Positions 44,061 through 54,194 of a stretch of 64,000 bases of DNA are shown piece after piece; positions within the stretch are counted from its first letter, which is position 1, and each line of letters begins with the position of its first letter. The notes below the pieces were generated by a model that did no database searches, had not been told where the DNA came from, and saw only the letters and a program-made list of their open reading frames with translations. Location: assembly GCA_900470805.1 (NCBI GenBank), contig UCCA01000005.1:1-64000 (forward strand). Direction: 5' to 3'. A program made the position numbers and the translations under genes. This DNA is from Hyphomicrobiales bacterium. GTDB taxonomy: Bacteria; Pseudomonadota; Alphaproteobacteria; Rhizobiales; Rhizobiaceae.

Positions 44061-45091
44061 CATCTGTGGCAGGCACGCAGCGTCATCATGGCCTCGCTAT
44101 CGCGATGGCCTATGCCAGGACTTTCGCTTCGCGGCTCCTCAAGGCCGCGGTCACCTTGCTGGCCCTCGTCGTGATGAGCTTTCTGCTGCTGCGGCTTGCT
44201 CCCGGCGATCCCGCCCTGATCCTTGCCGGCGACCAGGGCGGCAGTGATCCGGCCTTCGTCGAAGAACTCCGCCGGCATCTCGGTCTCGATGGTCCGCTGC
44301 CTTTCCAGCTCTGGCGTTATCTGCAGGATGTCGCGAGTTTCGATTTCGGGATTTCCTATCGCGACCAACGGCCGGTTCTCGACATCGTGCTTGAAAAAGT
44401 ACCGGCGACCCTCCTTCTCACCGTCAGCGCCTTCGTGTTTTCCATCCTGCTCGGCGTCACGCTCGGAGCCCTTTCCGCCCGCCGGCCCGGATCGCTCGCC
44501 GATACCATCATCACCACCTTTTCCGTCGCCTTCTTCGCCATGCCGATGTTCTGGGTCGGCCTCGTCTTCATCATCATCTTCGCAGTGAAGCTCGGCTGGT
44601 TACCGTCGTATGGAATGGAAGCCGCTGCCATCTCTGCGAAGGGCGGCTGGCCGGCATTTGGTGACCGGCTGGCCCACATGGTTCTGCCCGTACTGACGCT
44701 CGGCCTTTTCTACATGTCGATCCACGCACGCGTCAGCCGCACGGCGCTGCTGCAGATTTCCGCCATGGATTTCATCCGCACCGCCCGTGCAAAGGGTCTT
44801 TCTCCCTGGCGGATCTGGCGCGATCATCTGTTGCGCAATTCCCTTCTGCCGACCATTACTGTCGCCTCCATGCAGGCGGGGCAGCTGATCGGCGGCTCCA
44901 TTCTGGTCGAGACGGTCTTCGCCTGGCCGGGCATCGGCCGGCTTGCCTTCAATGCGCTGTCGGGCCGGGACTATAACGTGCTCCTTGCCGTTTTCATCCT
45001 GTCCTCACTGGGCGTCATCATCTCCAACCTGATCGCCGATGCCGCCTACCGGCTGATCGATCCGCGCCTGGAGCGGGAGGCAGGAACATGA
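44057..45091 (+). CDS. Peptide/nickel-type ABC permease (DppB-like)
   Basis: The 344-residue product has the DppB-type N-terminal helix (LLKAAVTLLALVVMSFLLLR followed by LAPGDPA), the periplasmic ELRRHLGLDGPLPFQLWRYL region, and the EAA loop ARAKGLSPWRIWRDHLLRNS with LLPTITV. ETVFAWPGIGRLAF is near the end. GTG 44057 overlaps the upstream TGA; ATG 44105 gives the usual family start (MAYARTFASRLL) and may be the true one. Confidence 0.87.
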   Translation: MTSVAGTQRHHGLAIAMAYARTFASRLLKAAVTLLALVVMSFLLLRLAPGDPALILAGDQGGSDPAFVEELRRHLGLDGPLPFQLWRYLQDVASFDFGISYRDQRPVLDIVLEKVPATLLLTVSAFVFSILLGVTLGALSARRPGSLADTIITTFSVAFFAMPMFWVGLVFIIIFAVKLGWLPSYGMEAAAISAKGGWPAFGDRLAHMVLPVLTLGLFYMSIHARVSRTALLQISAMDFIRTARAKGLSPWRIWRDHLLRNSLLPTITVASMQAGQLIGGSILVETVFAWPGIGRLAFNALSGRDYNVLLAVFILSSLGVIISNLIADAAYRLIDPRLEREAGT

Positions 45092-45927
45092 GCAACCGTT
45101 CCAGCCGAACGCTTCTGACATTTCCCGTCCTGTTCGGCCTTGCCGTGCTGGCGCTGCTCATTGTCTGCGTCGTTTTCGCCGACCTCATTTATCCGGGAAA
45201 TCCATGGCGAATGGTGGCGCGTCCCAATTTGCCGCCGCTCTCGCCCGGATTTCCGGCGGGCACCGACATGCTCGGCCGCGATCTCGCCGCCGGTCTCGTC
45301 CATGGCAGCCGGGCAACGCTTGCCGTGGCCTTCAGCGTCGTGGCCTTCGCGGTCGGTTTCGGCACCGCCGTTGGATTGGCGGCCGGTTATCTCGGCGAAT
45401 TGGTCGATGAAAGCCTGATGCGCGTCACGGAATTTTTCCAGACCATTCCGGGTTTCCTGCTGACGATCATGATCGTCGCAATCCTGTCCCCCACCCGCTG
45501 GACGGTCATTCTTGCGATAACCCTGATCTCCTGGCCGCCCATCGTCCGCGTGGTGCGCGCGGAAGTGCTTTCGCTTCGCCGGCTGGACTGGGTGCGGGCC
45601 GCGCGGGTCAGTGGATTGTCGCATATCCGCATCGCGCTACTGCATGTCCTGCCGAACGTCCTGCCGCAGATCGTGGTACAGGCTTCACTCCTTCTCGCCA
45701 GCGCCATCATGATCGAGTCCGGCATCAGCTTCCTCGGCTTTGGCAGCCGGGATGCCGTGTCCTGGGGCTTTTTGCTGGGTTCGGGACGCACCGCCTTCAA
45801 TGTCAACTGGTGGCTATCGACGCTGCCGGGCATCGCCATCTTCCTCACCGTTCTTGCCTTCAACCTCCTTGGCGACGGTTTGGAACGCTGGCTCGATCCG
45901 AAACGGAGCGGGAGAAGCGGAACATGA
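45088..45927 (+). CDS. Peptide/nickel-type ABC permease (DppC-like)
   Basis: The 279-residue inner-membrane protein has GTDMLGRDLAAGLVHGSRAT (the D-x-x-G-R-D marker) and the EAA loop ARVSGLSHIRIALLHVLPNV followed by LPQIVVQ. Its ATG overlaps the preceding stop by 4 bp, and its own stop overlaps the ATPase start (ATGA), so the operon is translationally coupled. Confidence 0.88.
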   Translation: MSNRSSRTLLTFPVLFGLAVLALLIVCVVFADLIYPGNPWRMVARPNLPPLSPGFPAGTDMLGRDLAAGLVHGSRATLAVAFSVVAFAVGFGTAVGLAAGYLGELVDESLMRVTEFFQTIPGFLLTIMIVAILSPTRWTVILAITLISWPPIVRVVRAEVLSLRRLDWVRAARVSGLSHIRIALLHVLPNVLPQIVVQASLLLASAIMIESGISFLGFGSRDAVSWGFLLGSGRTAFNVNWWLSTLPGIAIFLTVLAFNLLGDGLERWLDPKRSGRSGT

Positions 45928-47585
45928 CGCCGACATCGCCCAGAACTGCGCCGCTCGTTTCCATCGAAGGCCTCGACATCGCGTTGCCGGCCGGCAGCGA
46001 CCGCAAACTCGCCGTTTCCGACGCCACGCTCTCAATCGAGCGCGGCGAGGTGCTCTGTATTGTCGGCGAAAGCGGATCTGGCAAATCCGTCCTTGCCTCC
46101 GCCATTGCCGGCCTTCTGCCCGGCGATGGATTGCAGGTGACGAAAGGCCAGCTGCTTTTCGATGGAAAAAGCGTGCTGTCGCTCAACAAGGCGCAGCTCA
46201 GGAGGCTACGTGGAGCAAGGATCGGCTACATTTTCCAGGAGCCGTTGACCGCGCTCAATCCGCTTCTGACGATCGGACGACAGGTTGCAGAGGCGCTGGA
46301 GGCGCACGGCCATCCCGCTCCGCCGGAAAAGATCGGCGAACTCTTCGCCACCATGCAGCTGCCCGAACCGGCGACGATCGGGCGGCGTTATCCGCACGAA
46401 CTGTCCGGCGGCCAGAGGCAGCGGGTCGCGATCGCCATCGCCATGGCCTGCGACCCTGACCTTCTGATCGCCGACGAACCGACGACGGCGCTTGACGTGA
46501 CGACACAAGCCGAGATCCTGAAACTGATCCTCGATCTGCGCGTCCGCCGCGGGCTGGCCGTCCTGTTCATCACCCACGATTTCGGCGTCGTGCGCGAAAT
46601 CGCCGACCGCGTCGCCGTCATGCAGAACGGCGAAATCATCGAAACGGGGGATGCAAAATCCCTTCTCGACGCCCCGCATCAGCCCTATACGCGCCGGCTG
46701 CTTGCGGTCGTCCCCGGTCTCGATGCGACCAGACGACCGACGTCTACCGACCGACCGGCCCTGCTTGAGCTTGATGATATCCGCAAGACCCACGCCGCCC
46801 GGCGCCGGCTTTTTGCGAGCACGGGCCGTTCCGTCGCGGCGCTGGACGGGGTGGGTCTCGTCATCCGTGAAGGCGAGACACTGGCACTTGTCGGAGAAAG
46901 CGGGTCGGGCAAATCGACGCTCGGCCAGGTGATCGCTGGCCTGATTGAAAGGGATAGCGGAAGTTTCCGGCTGTTTGGCGACGAGATAGTGCAGGCGCGC
47001 GATCTCTTCGCCCGTGAGCGGCGTCCGGCGGTCCAGATGGTTTTCCAGGATCCGCAATCCTCGCTCAACCCGCGACATGACGTGCGCCGGATCCTGACGG
47101 AGCCGGTGATTCAGGCAGGCCTCGGGAAGGCAGAAGCCGAGGCGCGCATGCTGGGGTTGCTTGCGCGCGTCGGTCTCGATGCATCGGCGGCAAAGCGTAA
47201 GCCGCATGCATTTTCAGGCGGCCAGCGCCAGCGCATCGGCCTTGCACGGGCACTGATGCTGCAGCCGAAACTGCTCATCGCCGACGAACCGGTTTCGGCA
47301 CTCGACGTCTCGGTGCAGGCGCAGGTGCTGGATCTTCTGACCGAGCTGCAGCGCGATCTCGGCCTCTCTATGCTGTTCATCACCCATGACCTGCGGGTTG
47401 CGGCAAAGATCGCCGAACGTATCGCAGTGATGCAGCGCGGCAGGATCGTCGAGGAGGCGGCAACCGCCGATCTCCTTCGCGAACCACAATCCACCTATGC
47501 CCGCGCCCTGCTCGCCGCCATACCGGGGCGAACGCATGAGGCCGGTGTCGCTCATCTCAAACTTTTCCAACGAGACATCGCATGA
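45924..47585 (+). CDS. Fused double ABC ATPase (DppD-DppF type)
   Basis: The 553-residue protein carries two modules. The first has Walker [13 protein letters not shown], signature [15 protein letters not shown] and Walker [13 protein letters not shown]. The second has [27 protein letters not shown] and [12 protein letters not shown]. Both look catalytically complete. ATG 45924 overlaps the permease stop. It couples ATP hydrolysis to the two permeases at 44057 and 45088. The SsuD-like gene starts inside its last codons, which supports a shared function. Confidence 0.89.
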   Translation: MTPTSPRTAPLVSIEGLDIALPAGSDRKLAVSDATLSIERGEVLCIVGESGSGKSVLASAIAGLLPGDGLQVTKGQLLFDGKSVLSLNKAQLRRLRGARIGYIFQEPLTALNPLLTIGRQVAEALEAHGHPAPPEKIGELFATMQLPEPATIGRRYPHELSGGQRQRVAIAIAMACDPDLLIADEPTTALDVTTQAEILKLILDLRVRRGLAVLFITHDFGVVREIADRVAVMQNGEIIETGDAKSLLDAPHQPYTRRLLAVVPGLDATRRPTSTDRPALLELDDIRKTHAARRRLFASTGRSVAALDGVGLVIREGETLALVGESGSGKSTLGQVIAGLIERDSGSFRLFGDEIVQARDLFARERRPAVQMVFQDPQSSLNPRHDVRRILTEPVIQAGLGKAEAEARMLGLLARVGLDASAAKRKPHAFSGGQRQRIGLARALMLQPKLLIADEPVSALDVSVQAQVLDLLTELQRDLGLSMLFITHDLRVAAKIAERIAVMQRGRIVEEAATADLLREPQSTYARALLAAIPGRTHEAGVAHLKLFQRDIA

Positions 47586-48727
47586 CTGGTAATATCCATC
47601 TTCATTGGTACCTGCCGACGAACGGCGACAGCCGGGGTCTGACAGGCTCGGGAACCGACAGCCATGTCGTGGACGCTTCCGGCGGCTTTCGCCCGCCGAC
47701 GCTCGCCTATTTGGGAGAAGTGGCACGTGCGGCCGAAGCACAGAATTTCCATGCCGTCCTGACGCCGACCGGAACTTGGTGCGAGGATGCCTGGATCACT
47801 ACCGCCGCTCTCTCCCGCGAGACGAAACGCCTCAAATTCTTGGTGGCCTTCAGACCGGGTCTGATCTCGCCGACGCTGGTTGCCCATCAGGCGGCCACAT
47901 TCCAGCGGATAACCGAGGGACGTCTGCTCCTCAACGTTGTCACTGGCGGCGACCGCTTCGAACAGGCGCGCTTCGGCGACCATTTGGATCATGACGCCCG
48001 TTACGAGAGGACGGAGGAATTCATTTCCGTGGTCCGCGGGGTGACATCTGCACCGGCGGACCAGCCCTTTTCCTTTAAGGGCAAACATTACGATATCCGC
48101 GAGGCAAGCATTGACACCGGCGGGTTCGGCCTGCCGCAGATCTTCTTCGGCGGCGCCAGCCCGGCTGCCCAAAATGTTGCAGTCGGTCAGGCCGATGTCT
48201 ATCTCGTCTGGGGGCGTGACCCCGCACTTGAAGCCGAGAACATCCGGCAGCTGAAGGAGCGGGCGGCCGCCAAGGGGCGCTCGATGCGCTTCGGCGTGCG
48301 GCTGCATGTCATCTCCCGAGATACGGAAGACGAGGCCTGGGCCGTGGCGGACAAGCTTCTCAGCTGGTTGTCGCCGGAACGGGTTCGAAAGGCACAAGAA
48401 CTGCTCGCCAAATCCGAATCCATCGCTCAGAGCCAGATGTCGGCGCTGAATGCACGCCGCGAAGACCTGCCGGCCTCGGCGCGCGAACTGGAAATCCAAC
48501 CCGGCCTCTGGACCGGTTATGGTCTTGTGCGTGGCGGCGCGGGCACGGCTCTCGTCGGAAGCCATGCGCAGGTCGCCGACCTGATCGAGGCCTATCACCA
48601 GGCCGGTTTCGACCACTTCATCCTCTCCGGCCAACCGCATCTCGAAGAGGCCTGGCATTTTGGCGAGGGCGCCGCAGCCGTTCTGAGAGCCCGTGGCCTT
48701 CTCGCGCCCGTATCTCCCTCAAAATAG
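47582..48727 (+). CDS. Alkanesulfonate monooxygenase-like (SsuD-type) FMN enzyme
   Basis: The 381-residue LLM protein resembles SsuD, which splits alkanesulfonates to aldehyde and sulfite with FMNH2 and O2. It has LHWYLPTNGDSRGL, Cys67 in PTGTWCEDAW (equivalent to SsuD Cys54), FRPGLISPTLVAHQAATFQR with ITEGRLLLNVVTGG, and the R-x-H pair in RFGVRLHVISRDTE (SsuD Arg226 and His228). These key residues are kept, so sulfonate chemistry is plausible. Its start overlaps the ATPase stop by 4 bp. No SsuE-type reductase follows; an Eis-like acetyltransferase comes next. Confidence 0.87.
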   Translation: MTGNIHLHWYLPTNGDSRGLTGSGTDSHVVDASGGFRPPTLAYLGEVARAAEAQNFHAVLTPTGTWCEDAWITTAALSRETKRLKFLVAFRPGLISPTLVAHQAATFQRITEGRLLLNVVTGGDRFEQARFGDHLDHDARYERTEEFISVVRGVTSAPADQPFSFKGKHYDIREASIDTGGFGLPQIFFGGASPAAQNVAVGQADVYLVWGRDPALEAENIRQLKERAAAKGRSMRFGVRLHVISRDTEDEAWAVADKLLSWLSPERVRKAQELLAKSESIAQSQMSALNARREDLPASARELEIQPGLWTGYGLVRGGAGTALVGSHAQVADLIEAYHQAGFDHFILSGQPHLEEAWHFGEGAAAVLRARGLLAPVSPSK

Positions 48728-48784
48728 GGCAGGCCGTACCTGCCTCACCCTCAAGACCGACAGAATGACCATGGAAACTCTGGC

Positions 48785-49993
48785 ATGGATATACGATCGA
48801 TAACCGACGAAGCAAGCAGGCGCCAAGCATTTGCGCTGTTCCGGGAGGCCATGCTGGGCATTGGCGATGTGGGACGCAGCAGCACCGAAGCAGAAGCCCG
48901 TTTTCTGAGCGAAGGCAAACCACTCGGCGGCTATGAGGGCGATGTCCTGCGCGGCGTAGTCAACGGCTATGATTCATCTGTGACCCTGCCGGGCGGTGAG
49001 CGCGTAAGCCATCTTTCGGTCACGCATGTCGGCGTTGCTCCCGATGCGACCCGTCGCGGAGTCGCGCGCCGGCTTCTTGTCAACCAGCTTCAACGGGCGC
49101 GCGCCGAGGGTTACGTGGTCGCGGGCCTCAGGGCATCCGACCCCCGCATTTATGGCCGCTACGGCTACGGGGTTGCATCCTGGTCGGTCCGTCAGGAAGT
49201 CGATCTCACCCGCACCGGACTTGCGGTAAAGACATCACGCGAAAAAATCCGCATCGTCGATGCCCGCGAGAGTTTTGACCTGTTTCGCAAGATCGCCGAT
49301 ACAGATCCGAAACCGCGCGCTTCAACCTTGTCCCGATGGGACGGCTGGTGGTCGATGCAGGAATACCGCACCGCGCATGGCGCAACGCCGTATCATGCTG
49401 TGGTATTTGGCACCGAGGGCGATGAACGCGGCTTTCTGCGCTTCCATGTCGAGCCTTCGGACAATTGGTTCACGTCAACGCGCCGCACGGTGATCGTCGA
49501 CGATCTTGTTGCCCATGACGGCGAAGCCTGGCGCGAGCTGCTTGGCCATCTCTTGGGCCAGGACATCCTGCACCGGGTCGTTTTTCCATCCCGGCCGGTT
49601 GATGACCCGCTGCCACTGTTTCTGGAAAACCCGCGTGCGCTGGACATATCCGGCCAACGCGACGAGAGCTGGATACGGCCCCTGGATCTCAAGGCGCTGC
49701 TCTCAGCCCGCCGTCTTGCCGCCACGCGCGAGGTAACGATTGCGGTGGAGGACGATCTCTTTCCCGACAATGCAGGTACCTGGACCATCGGTCCTGAGGG
49801 CGGGGCAAAGGGCAGCGGAAAACCAGAGACGACCGTCTCGATTTCGGACCTCGCCACGCTGATATTCGGCGCACAGAGTGCCTCGCATCTTGCGGAATCC
49901 GGGCGCATCGCCACGGATTCAAAAGGAACCGTGGAAGAGCTTGACCGCGTGTTTGCGACCGGCCGCAAGCCGCATTCCGGGATATCTTTCTGA
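48785..49993 (+). CDS. Eis-like GNAT acetyltransferase with SCP2-like C-terminal domain
   Basis: The 402-residue protein has the Eis layout: acetyl-CoA loop VGVAPDATRRGVARRLL (about 82-98), Tyr123 in DPRIYGRYGYG as general acid, a second GNAT-like half, a C-terminal SCP2-like domain and a terminal Phe, whose carboxylate is the base in Mycobacterium Eis. It is only distantly similar to the copy at 7060, yet both sit in monooxygenase operons. It follows the SsuD-like gene by 57 bp. The aminoglycoside-acetylation role of Eis is not implied; an amine in the organosulfur pathway is more likely. Confidence 0.78.
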   Translation: MDIRSITDEASRRQAFALFREAMLGIGDVGRSSTEAEARFLSEGKPLGGYEGDVLRGVVNGYDSSVTLPGGERVSHLSVTHVGVAPDATRRGVARRLLVNQLQRARAEGYVVAGLRASDPRIYGRYGYGVASWSVRQEVDLTRTGLAVKTSREKIRIVDARESFDLFRKIADTDPKPRASTLSRWDGWWSMQEYRTAHGATPYHAVVFGTEGDERGFLRFHVEPSDNWFTSTRRTVIVDDLVAHDGEAWRELLGHLLGQDILHRVVFPSRPVDDPLPLFLENPRALDISGQRDESWIRPLDLKALLSARRLAATREVTIAVEDDLFPDNAGTWTIGPEGGAKGSGKPETTVSISDLATLIFGAQSASHLAESGRIATDSKGTVEELDRVFATGRKPHSGISF

Positions 49994-50276
49994 ATTGTTA
50001 AGCAGGCCCAATCCTTTGCTGCCGAGTTCTCCAAGGATGTTCACGGGACTATGACGCCCGCCTCGAAACTCTGGCTAATAACTCTGCGTCATAGCTAGGC
50101 GTACAGCTGCAAGCGAGTAAGCCCGTTCGGTTATCGAGTTCTGAACTTGAAGCTGTTTCCCAAGATGCTGCACCCTCTCGGAGAGCCGCCTTAATTAACC
50201 CGCCACCTCAGAGGCGAGCCTCTCTCTTGCTCTTGAAGGCAATTGAACCGTCGACCCGGTCTTTACCAAGATAATC
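49994..50276. other. Intergenic region between convergent operons
   Basis: No gene was recognised. A small 6-bp hairpin (AGAGGC, GCCTCT) at 50210-50223 is followed by a mixed CT run on the plus strand and may help end the acetyltransferase transcript; the support is weak. Confidence 0.3.
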
Positions 50277-51986
50277 TCAGCGAAAACCTGTTTTTTTAGC
50301 CCTCCACTGACCGCTGGCGATCGCCGAGACGACGATTAGCTTAAGGGACACTGCGATCAGCAACGCAGAGACCGCAGAGATCGTCGGATTGACCTCATTG
50401 GTAACGCCATCCCACATCATCTTCGGCAAGGTCGTCGCGCGTGCACCGGACACGAAGATCGCGATGATCACCTCGTCGAAGGACGCGATGAAGGCGAGCA
50501 GGGCGCCGACCAGCACGCTGCGCCGTATCAACGGGAAGCGGACAAGAGAGAATGCTGCGACCGGCCCGGCCCCCAGGGTTCGGGCAGCAAGGGCCAGCTG
50601 GACGTCCCGATGGGAAAGCGCCGCACTGACGGTGATCAGCACATAGGGCATGCCGAGTACGCTGTGCGCAAGCGCCAGTCCCGTTTCCGTGCCGATCAGG
50701 CCGAGCGAGGAATAGGCCTGGTAGATACCGAGCGCATAGATGATGTTCGGCATCAGCAGCGGCGACAGCATCAGCGTGAACAGAGGGTAGCGGGCCATCC
50801 CCTCGATCCGCGACAGCCCGAGCGCCGCGAGCGTCCCCAGAGCCGCAGCGCAGGCCGCCGAACTCAAGCCGATCCGCACGCTGCGCCATGTCGCCTCGAT
50901 CCAGGCGGGATTCTGGAGATAGCTCTCGTACCATTGCAGCGAATAGCCCGGCGGCGGAAAGGTTAGGTAGCGCGCCGAACTGAACGACAGCGGGATCAGC
51001 ACGAAAGTCGGCAGGACGAGGAAGACCAGAACGATCGCCGCATAGACTGCGGCAAGACGGCCGAACGGCGTCAGGACTTCCTTCGGCGGAGCGGCATCGT
51101 GTTCTCCGGATCGTCCGCCCTGTACATAGATGATCCGCGTATAGGCGATGCTGATCACGATGCAGGCGACCAGCAGAACCATGGCGATGGCCGATGCGAA
51201 ACCGACATCGAGCAATTGGTTGACCTGCTGGTCGATGAGCTGGGCGACGAACAGATCCTTGCGTCCGCCGAGCAGCGCCGGAATGATATAGGAGCTCAGC
51301 GATGCAACGAAGGTCAGCGTCGTTGCCGCCACGATCGCCGGCACCGACAGCGGAAGATAGACGAGCGCGAAAGCGCGCAAAGGCGTGGCCCCGAGCGTTC
51401 TCGCCGCGGTCACCAGCGACCGGTCGATCCGGTGCAGTCCGGCATAGAGCGTGAGGATCATCGTCGGAAGCAGGATGTGAACATTGCCGATGATCGTGCC
51501 GATCGTCGTGTAGGACAGTTGCAGCGGCGTGTCGATCAGACCGGCCTGCGTGAGAAGGGAGTTGATCACCCCCCGGCGCTGCAGGATCACGGTCCAGGCA
51601 TAGGTGCGCACCAGTGCGCTCGTCCAGTAGGGCACGAGAATGCAGGCGAAGGCAACGACCCGCCATCCGGCCGAGATCCTCGTCAGCAGAATGGCGACGG
51701 GGTAGCCGAGAATGAGGCAGACCGCCGCGACGATCGCCGAAATGCGGAAGGTGACGACGAAGGATTGCCAGTAGATCGGTGTGGTGAACAGTTTCACATA
51801 ATTGCCGAAATCGAGTTGCGGCTGGGTTATGCTGCGCAGCAGGACCTGCGAGAGCGGCAGCAGATAGAGCGCGGTCAGATAGAGAACCGCCGGAGCCACG
51901 AGCACCAGCCCCGCCGCCGACGCGCGGTTCTGCAGCCAGGTCGAGATCGCCGACGGATTGCCGCTTCCGATGATGTTACTGCGCAT
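50277..51986 (-). CDS. Fused two-domain ABC permease (PotB-PotC/FbpB type)
   Basis: The 569-residue inner-membrane protein holds two permease units of about 280 residues, each with its own EAA loop: AARTLGATPLRAFALVYLPL in the first and AARTLGAGPVAAFSLVRFPL in the second. Such fusions occur in iron(III) and 2-aminoethylphosphonate-type importers, while polyamine systems usually have separate PotB and PotC. I chose ATG 51986, which overlaps the ATPase stop by 11 bp; longer frames run through the ATPase gene. It is last in the operon that begins at 56690. Confidence 0.86.
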   Translation of the reverse strand: MRSNIIGSGNPSAISTWLQNRASAAGLVLVAPAVLYLTALYLLPLSQVLLRSITQPQLDFGNYVKLFTTPIYWQSFVVTFRISAIVAAVCLILGYPVAILLTRISAGWRVVAFACILVPYWTSALVRTYAWTVILQRRGVINSLLTQAGLIDTPLQLSYTTIGTIIGNVHILLPTMILTLYAGLHRIDRSLVTAARTLGATPLRAFALVYLPLSVPAIVAATTLTFVASLSSYIIPALLGGRKDLFVAQLIDQQVNQLLDVGFASAIAMVLLVACIVISIAYTRIIYVQGGRSGEHDAAPPKEVLTPFGRLAAVYAAIVLVFLVLPTFVLIPLSFSSARYLTFPPPGYSLQWYESYLQNPAWIEATWRSVRIGLSSAACAAALGTLAALGLSRIEGMARYPLFTLMLSPLLMPNIIYALGIYQAYSSLGLIGTETGLALAHSVLGMPYVLITVSAALSHRDVQLALAARTLGAGPVAAFSLVRFPLIRRSVLVGALLAFIASFDEVIIAIFVSGARATTLPKMMWDGVTNEVNPTISAVSALLIAVSLKLIVVSAIASGQWRAKKTGFR

Positions 51987-53139
51987 GAATATCCACGAGA
52001 TGTGCGTGATGGTCGCTCCAGCCGAGATCGATCGTCTCGCCGGGCTGCGGAACATGGTCGGAAAACACGCCTTGGGTGCGGGCGCGTAACAGCGTTCCCT
52101 CGACATCGATCTCGAAGCGCCGGGCGTTGCCTTCATAGGACGAGGAGACGATCTGCCCGGTGAAGCATGCGGAAAGCGAGCGGGCCGCGGCACCGATGAG
52201 GACGTGTTCGGGACGGATCAGCACCGTCGCTTTCGCCCCTGTGGCCGCGACATCGAGCGGCTGTCTGGCCAAGACGCGAAACTTCGACCCGGCAAGCGTC
52301 AAGTGAAGCATCCCATTCTGGGCGGTGACGATCTCGGAATCGAGCAGGTTGGCGTCGCCGACGAAATCAGCGACGAAGCGGGAGTTGGGACGCTCATAGA
52401 TCTCTTCCGGCGAGCCGATCTGCTGGATCGCCCCGTCGCGCATCACGGCAATGCGGCTCGACATGGCAAGCGCCTCGTCCTGGTCATGCGTCACGTAGAC
52501 GATCGTCAGGTTCAATCGCTGTTGGATCTGCCGCAGCTCGATCTTCATATGCTCGCGCAGTTTCTTGTCGAGCGCACTCAGCGGCTCGTCCATCAAGAGG
52601 ATTGCCGGATCAAAGATGAGCGCACGCGCCAGCGCCACACGCTGCTGCTGTCCGCCGGAAAGTTCTGATGGATATCGGTCGGCGAGATGGTCCAGCCGTA
52701 CGAGCTCGAGCGCCTGAAGGATGCGCGCCGCCCGCTCCTGCCTGTCGATCTTGCGGAAGCGCAGCGGGAAAGCGATGTTGTCGCGCACCGTCATGTGGGG
52801 AAAGAGCGCATAGTTCTGGAAAACGACACCGATGTCGCGTCGCTCCGGGGGCACGCGGCTGATGTCGCTGCCGGCCAGCTCAATCCGCCCTTCGCTTGGC
52901 AGGGTGATGCCGGCGATCAGCCCGAGCAGCGTGGTCTTGCCGGAACCGCTGGGGCCGAGCAGGGTCAGGAACTCGCCTTTGTGCACATCGAAATCGACCC
53001 GGTCGAGCGCAACCGAGCCTCCATAGGACTTGGCGAGGCCACGGACCGTGATCAGCGGTTCGTGGCGCTCGTTCCCTTGAGCCCGGGCTGCTGCGCCCGG
53101 GCCTGGCAATTTGTTCTCGACGATCACTGCAGAAACCAT
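51976..53139 (-). CDS. PotA/FbpC-type ABC ATPase
   Basis: The 387-residue protein has Walker A GPSGSGKTT (62-70), Q-loop VFQNYALFPHMTV, signature [15 protein letters not shown], Walker B ILLMDEPLSALD and H-loop VTHDQDEA. A C-terminal TOBE-type domain (IRPEHVLIGA) is typical of polyamine, iron and phosphonate importers. ATG 53139 overlaps the binding-protein stop by 16 bp. Operon position links it to the two LLM monooxygenases upstream. Confidence 0.88.
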   Translation of the reverse strand: MVSAVIVENKLPGPGAAARAQGNERHEPLITVRGLAKSYGGSVALDRVDFDVHKGEFLTLLGPSGSGKTTLLGLIAGITLPSEGRIELAGSDISRVPPERRDIGVVFQNYALFPHMTVRDNIAFPLRFRKIDRQERAARILQALELVRLDHLADRYPSELSGGQQQRVALARALIFDPAILLMDEPLSALDKKLREHMKIELRQIQQRLNLTIVYVTHDQDEALAMSSRIAVMRDGAIQQIGSPEEIYERPNSRFVADFVGDANLLDSEIVTAQNGMLHLTLAGSKFRVLARQPLDVAATGAKATVLIRPEHVLIGAAARSLSACFTGQIVSSSYEGNARRFEIDVEGTLLRARTQGVFSDHVPQPGETIDLGWSDHHAHLVDIHAQ

Positions 53140-54182
53140 TTGTTCAGTCGCTCGTTGACGGAATCGAGATTGTCGGCCCACCATTGCGGGTCGGTCAGCA
53201 CCTGCTTGTTCAAAAGCTCCGGCGAGGTCGGCAATTGCGCGTCCTTCGCGATGAACTGGAAAGCTTTGGAATTGCTCGGGCCGTAGTCGATATATTTCGA
53301 CAGCTCCGCCTGACGCTGCGGATCGGAAACGAAGGCGAGGAATTTCAGCGCCGCATCACGGTGCTTGGAGCCACGGGGGATGACCCAGCTCTGCGAGGTC
53401 AGGGTGCCCTGGTCCCAGTTGACGGCAACCGGAGCGCCGTCGCGCTGGGCCTTCTGCACACGCGCTTGGCCGGCTGCGGAATAGGCGACCTCGCCATCGA
53501 CCAGCAACTGCTCGGCCTTTGCAGCGGTTTCCCACCAGACCTGAACATGCGGCTTGATCTTGTCGAGGCTCTTGAAGGCGCGATCGACGTCCAGCGGATA
53601 GAGTTTCGACGGTTCGACGCCGTCAGCAAGCAGCGCGATCTCTAGGAGGTTCACCGGCGCCTTCGGCAAGGTGCGTTCACCCGGAAATTTCTCGACGTCC
53701 CAGAACTGCGCCCAATTCTTGGCAGACTGCTCAGGTTTCACCAGATCGGTGTTGTAGTTGAGGGTGGTCGACCACACGATGCTCGGAACGCTGAAATCCG
53801 TCACCAGCTTGGCATCGAAGTCTTCCTTGGCGATGCCGGCAGCCGCGTAATCGACCTGCTCGAACAGATTGAGCTTGGTGCCGCGCAACACGAAACCCTG
53901 GCCGACGTCCACGACGTCCCATTCGACATTGCCGCTTTCCACCATCGCCTGGAACTTGCCGTTGTCGGCCGGCGACTGTTCGATGATCTTGATGCCCGTC
54001 GCCTTGGTGAAGGGCTCGAAGAACGCTTTCCGCTGGGCTTCCTGATAGGAACCGCCCTGCCCGACGACGACGATGCTTTCTTCGGCCAGCGCCGTTCCTG
54101 CAATTGGCAGGATGCCGGCCAGCAGCGGCAGTGCGATCAGGGCTCGCCGCGTCAGGGCGGCAGTTCGATTGGAATATTTCAT
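53124..54182 (-). CDS. PotD-like ABC substrate-binding protein
   Basis: The 352-residue periplasmic protein starts with a long signal (TRRALIALPLLAGILPIAGT followed by ALA, cleavage near residue 33), then ESIVVVGQGGSYQEAQRKAF and FEPFTKATGIKI, the PotD/AfuA-type (SBP family 1) entry strand. W-containing stretches (VWSTTLNYNTDL, VQVWWETAAKAEQLL) line the likely ligand pocket. The ligand is unknown. Family members bind polyamines, iron chelates or aminophosphonates, and the neighbouring monooxygenases hint at an organosulfur amine. Confidence 0.85.
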   Translation of the reverse strand: MKYSNRTAALTRRALIALPLLAGILPIAGTALAEESIVVVGQGGSYQEAQRKAFFEPFTKATGIKIIEQSPADNGKFQAMVESGNVEWDVVDVGQGFVLRGTKLNLFEQVDYAAAGIAKEDFDAKLVTDFSVPSIVWSTTLNYNTDLVKPEQSAKNWAQFWDVEKFPGERTLPKAPVNLLEIALLADGVEPSKLYPLDVDRAFKSLDKIKPHVQVWWETAAKAEQLLVDGEVAYSAAGQARVQKAQRDGAPVAVNWDQGTLTSQSWVIPRGSKHRDAALKFLAFVSDPQRQAELSKYIDYGPSNSKAFQFIAKDAQLPTSPELLNKQVLTDPQWWADNLDSVNERLNKWFLQ

Positions 54183-54194
54183 GTCTTTACCTCT

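Noticed and set aside
48785..49993. Aminoglycoside resistance gene based on Eis similarity
   Set aside because: Eis-like layout alone does not show drug acetylation, and the operon context points to organosulfur metabolism.
50395..51666. 423-codon minus-strand open frame inside the fused permease gene
   Set aside because: Arginine-rich shadow of the permease frame; the permease frame has clear membrane helices and two EAA loops.
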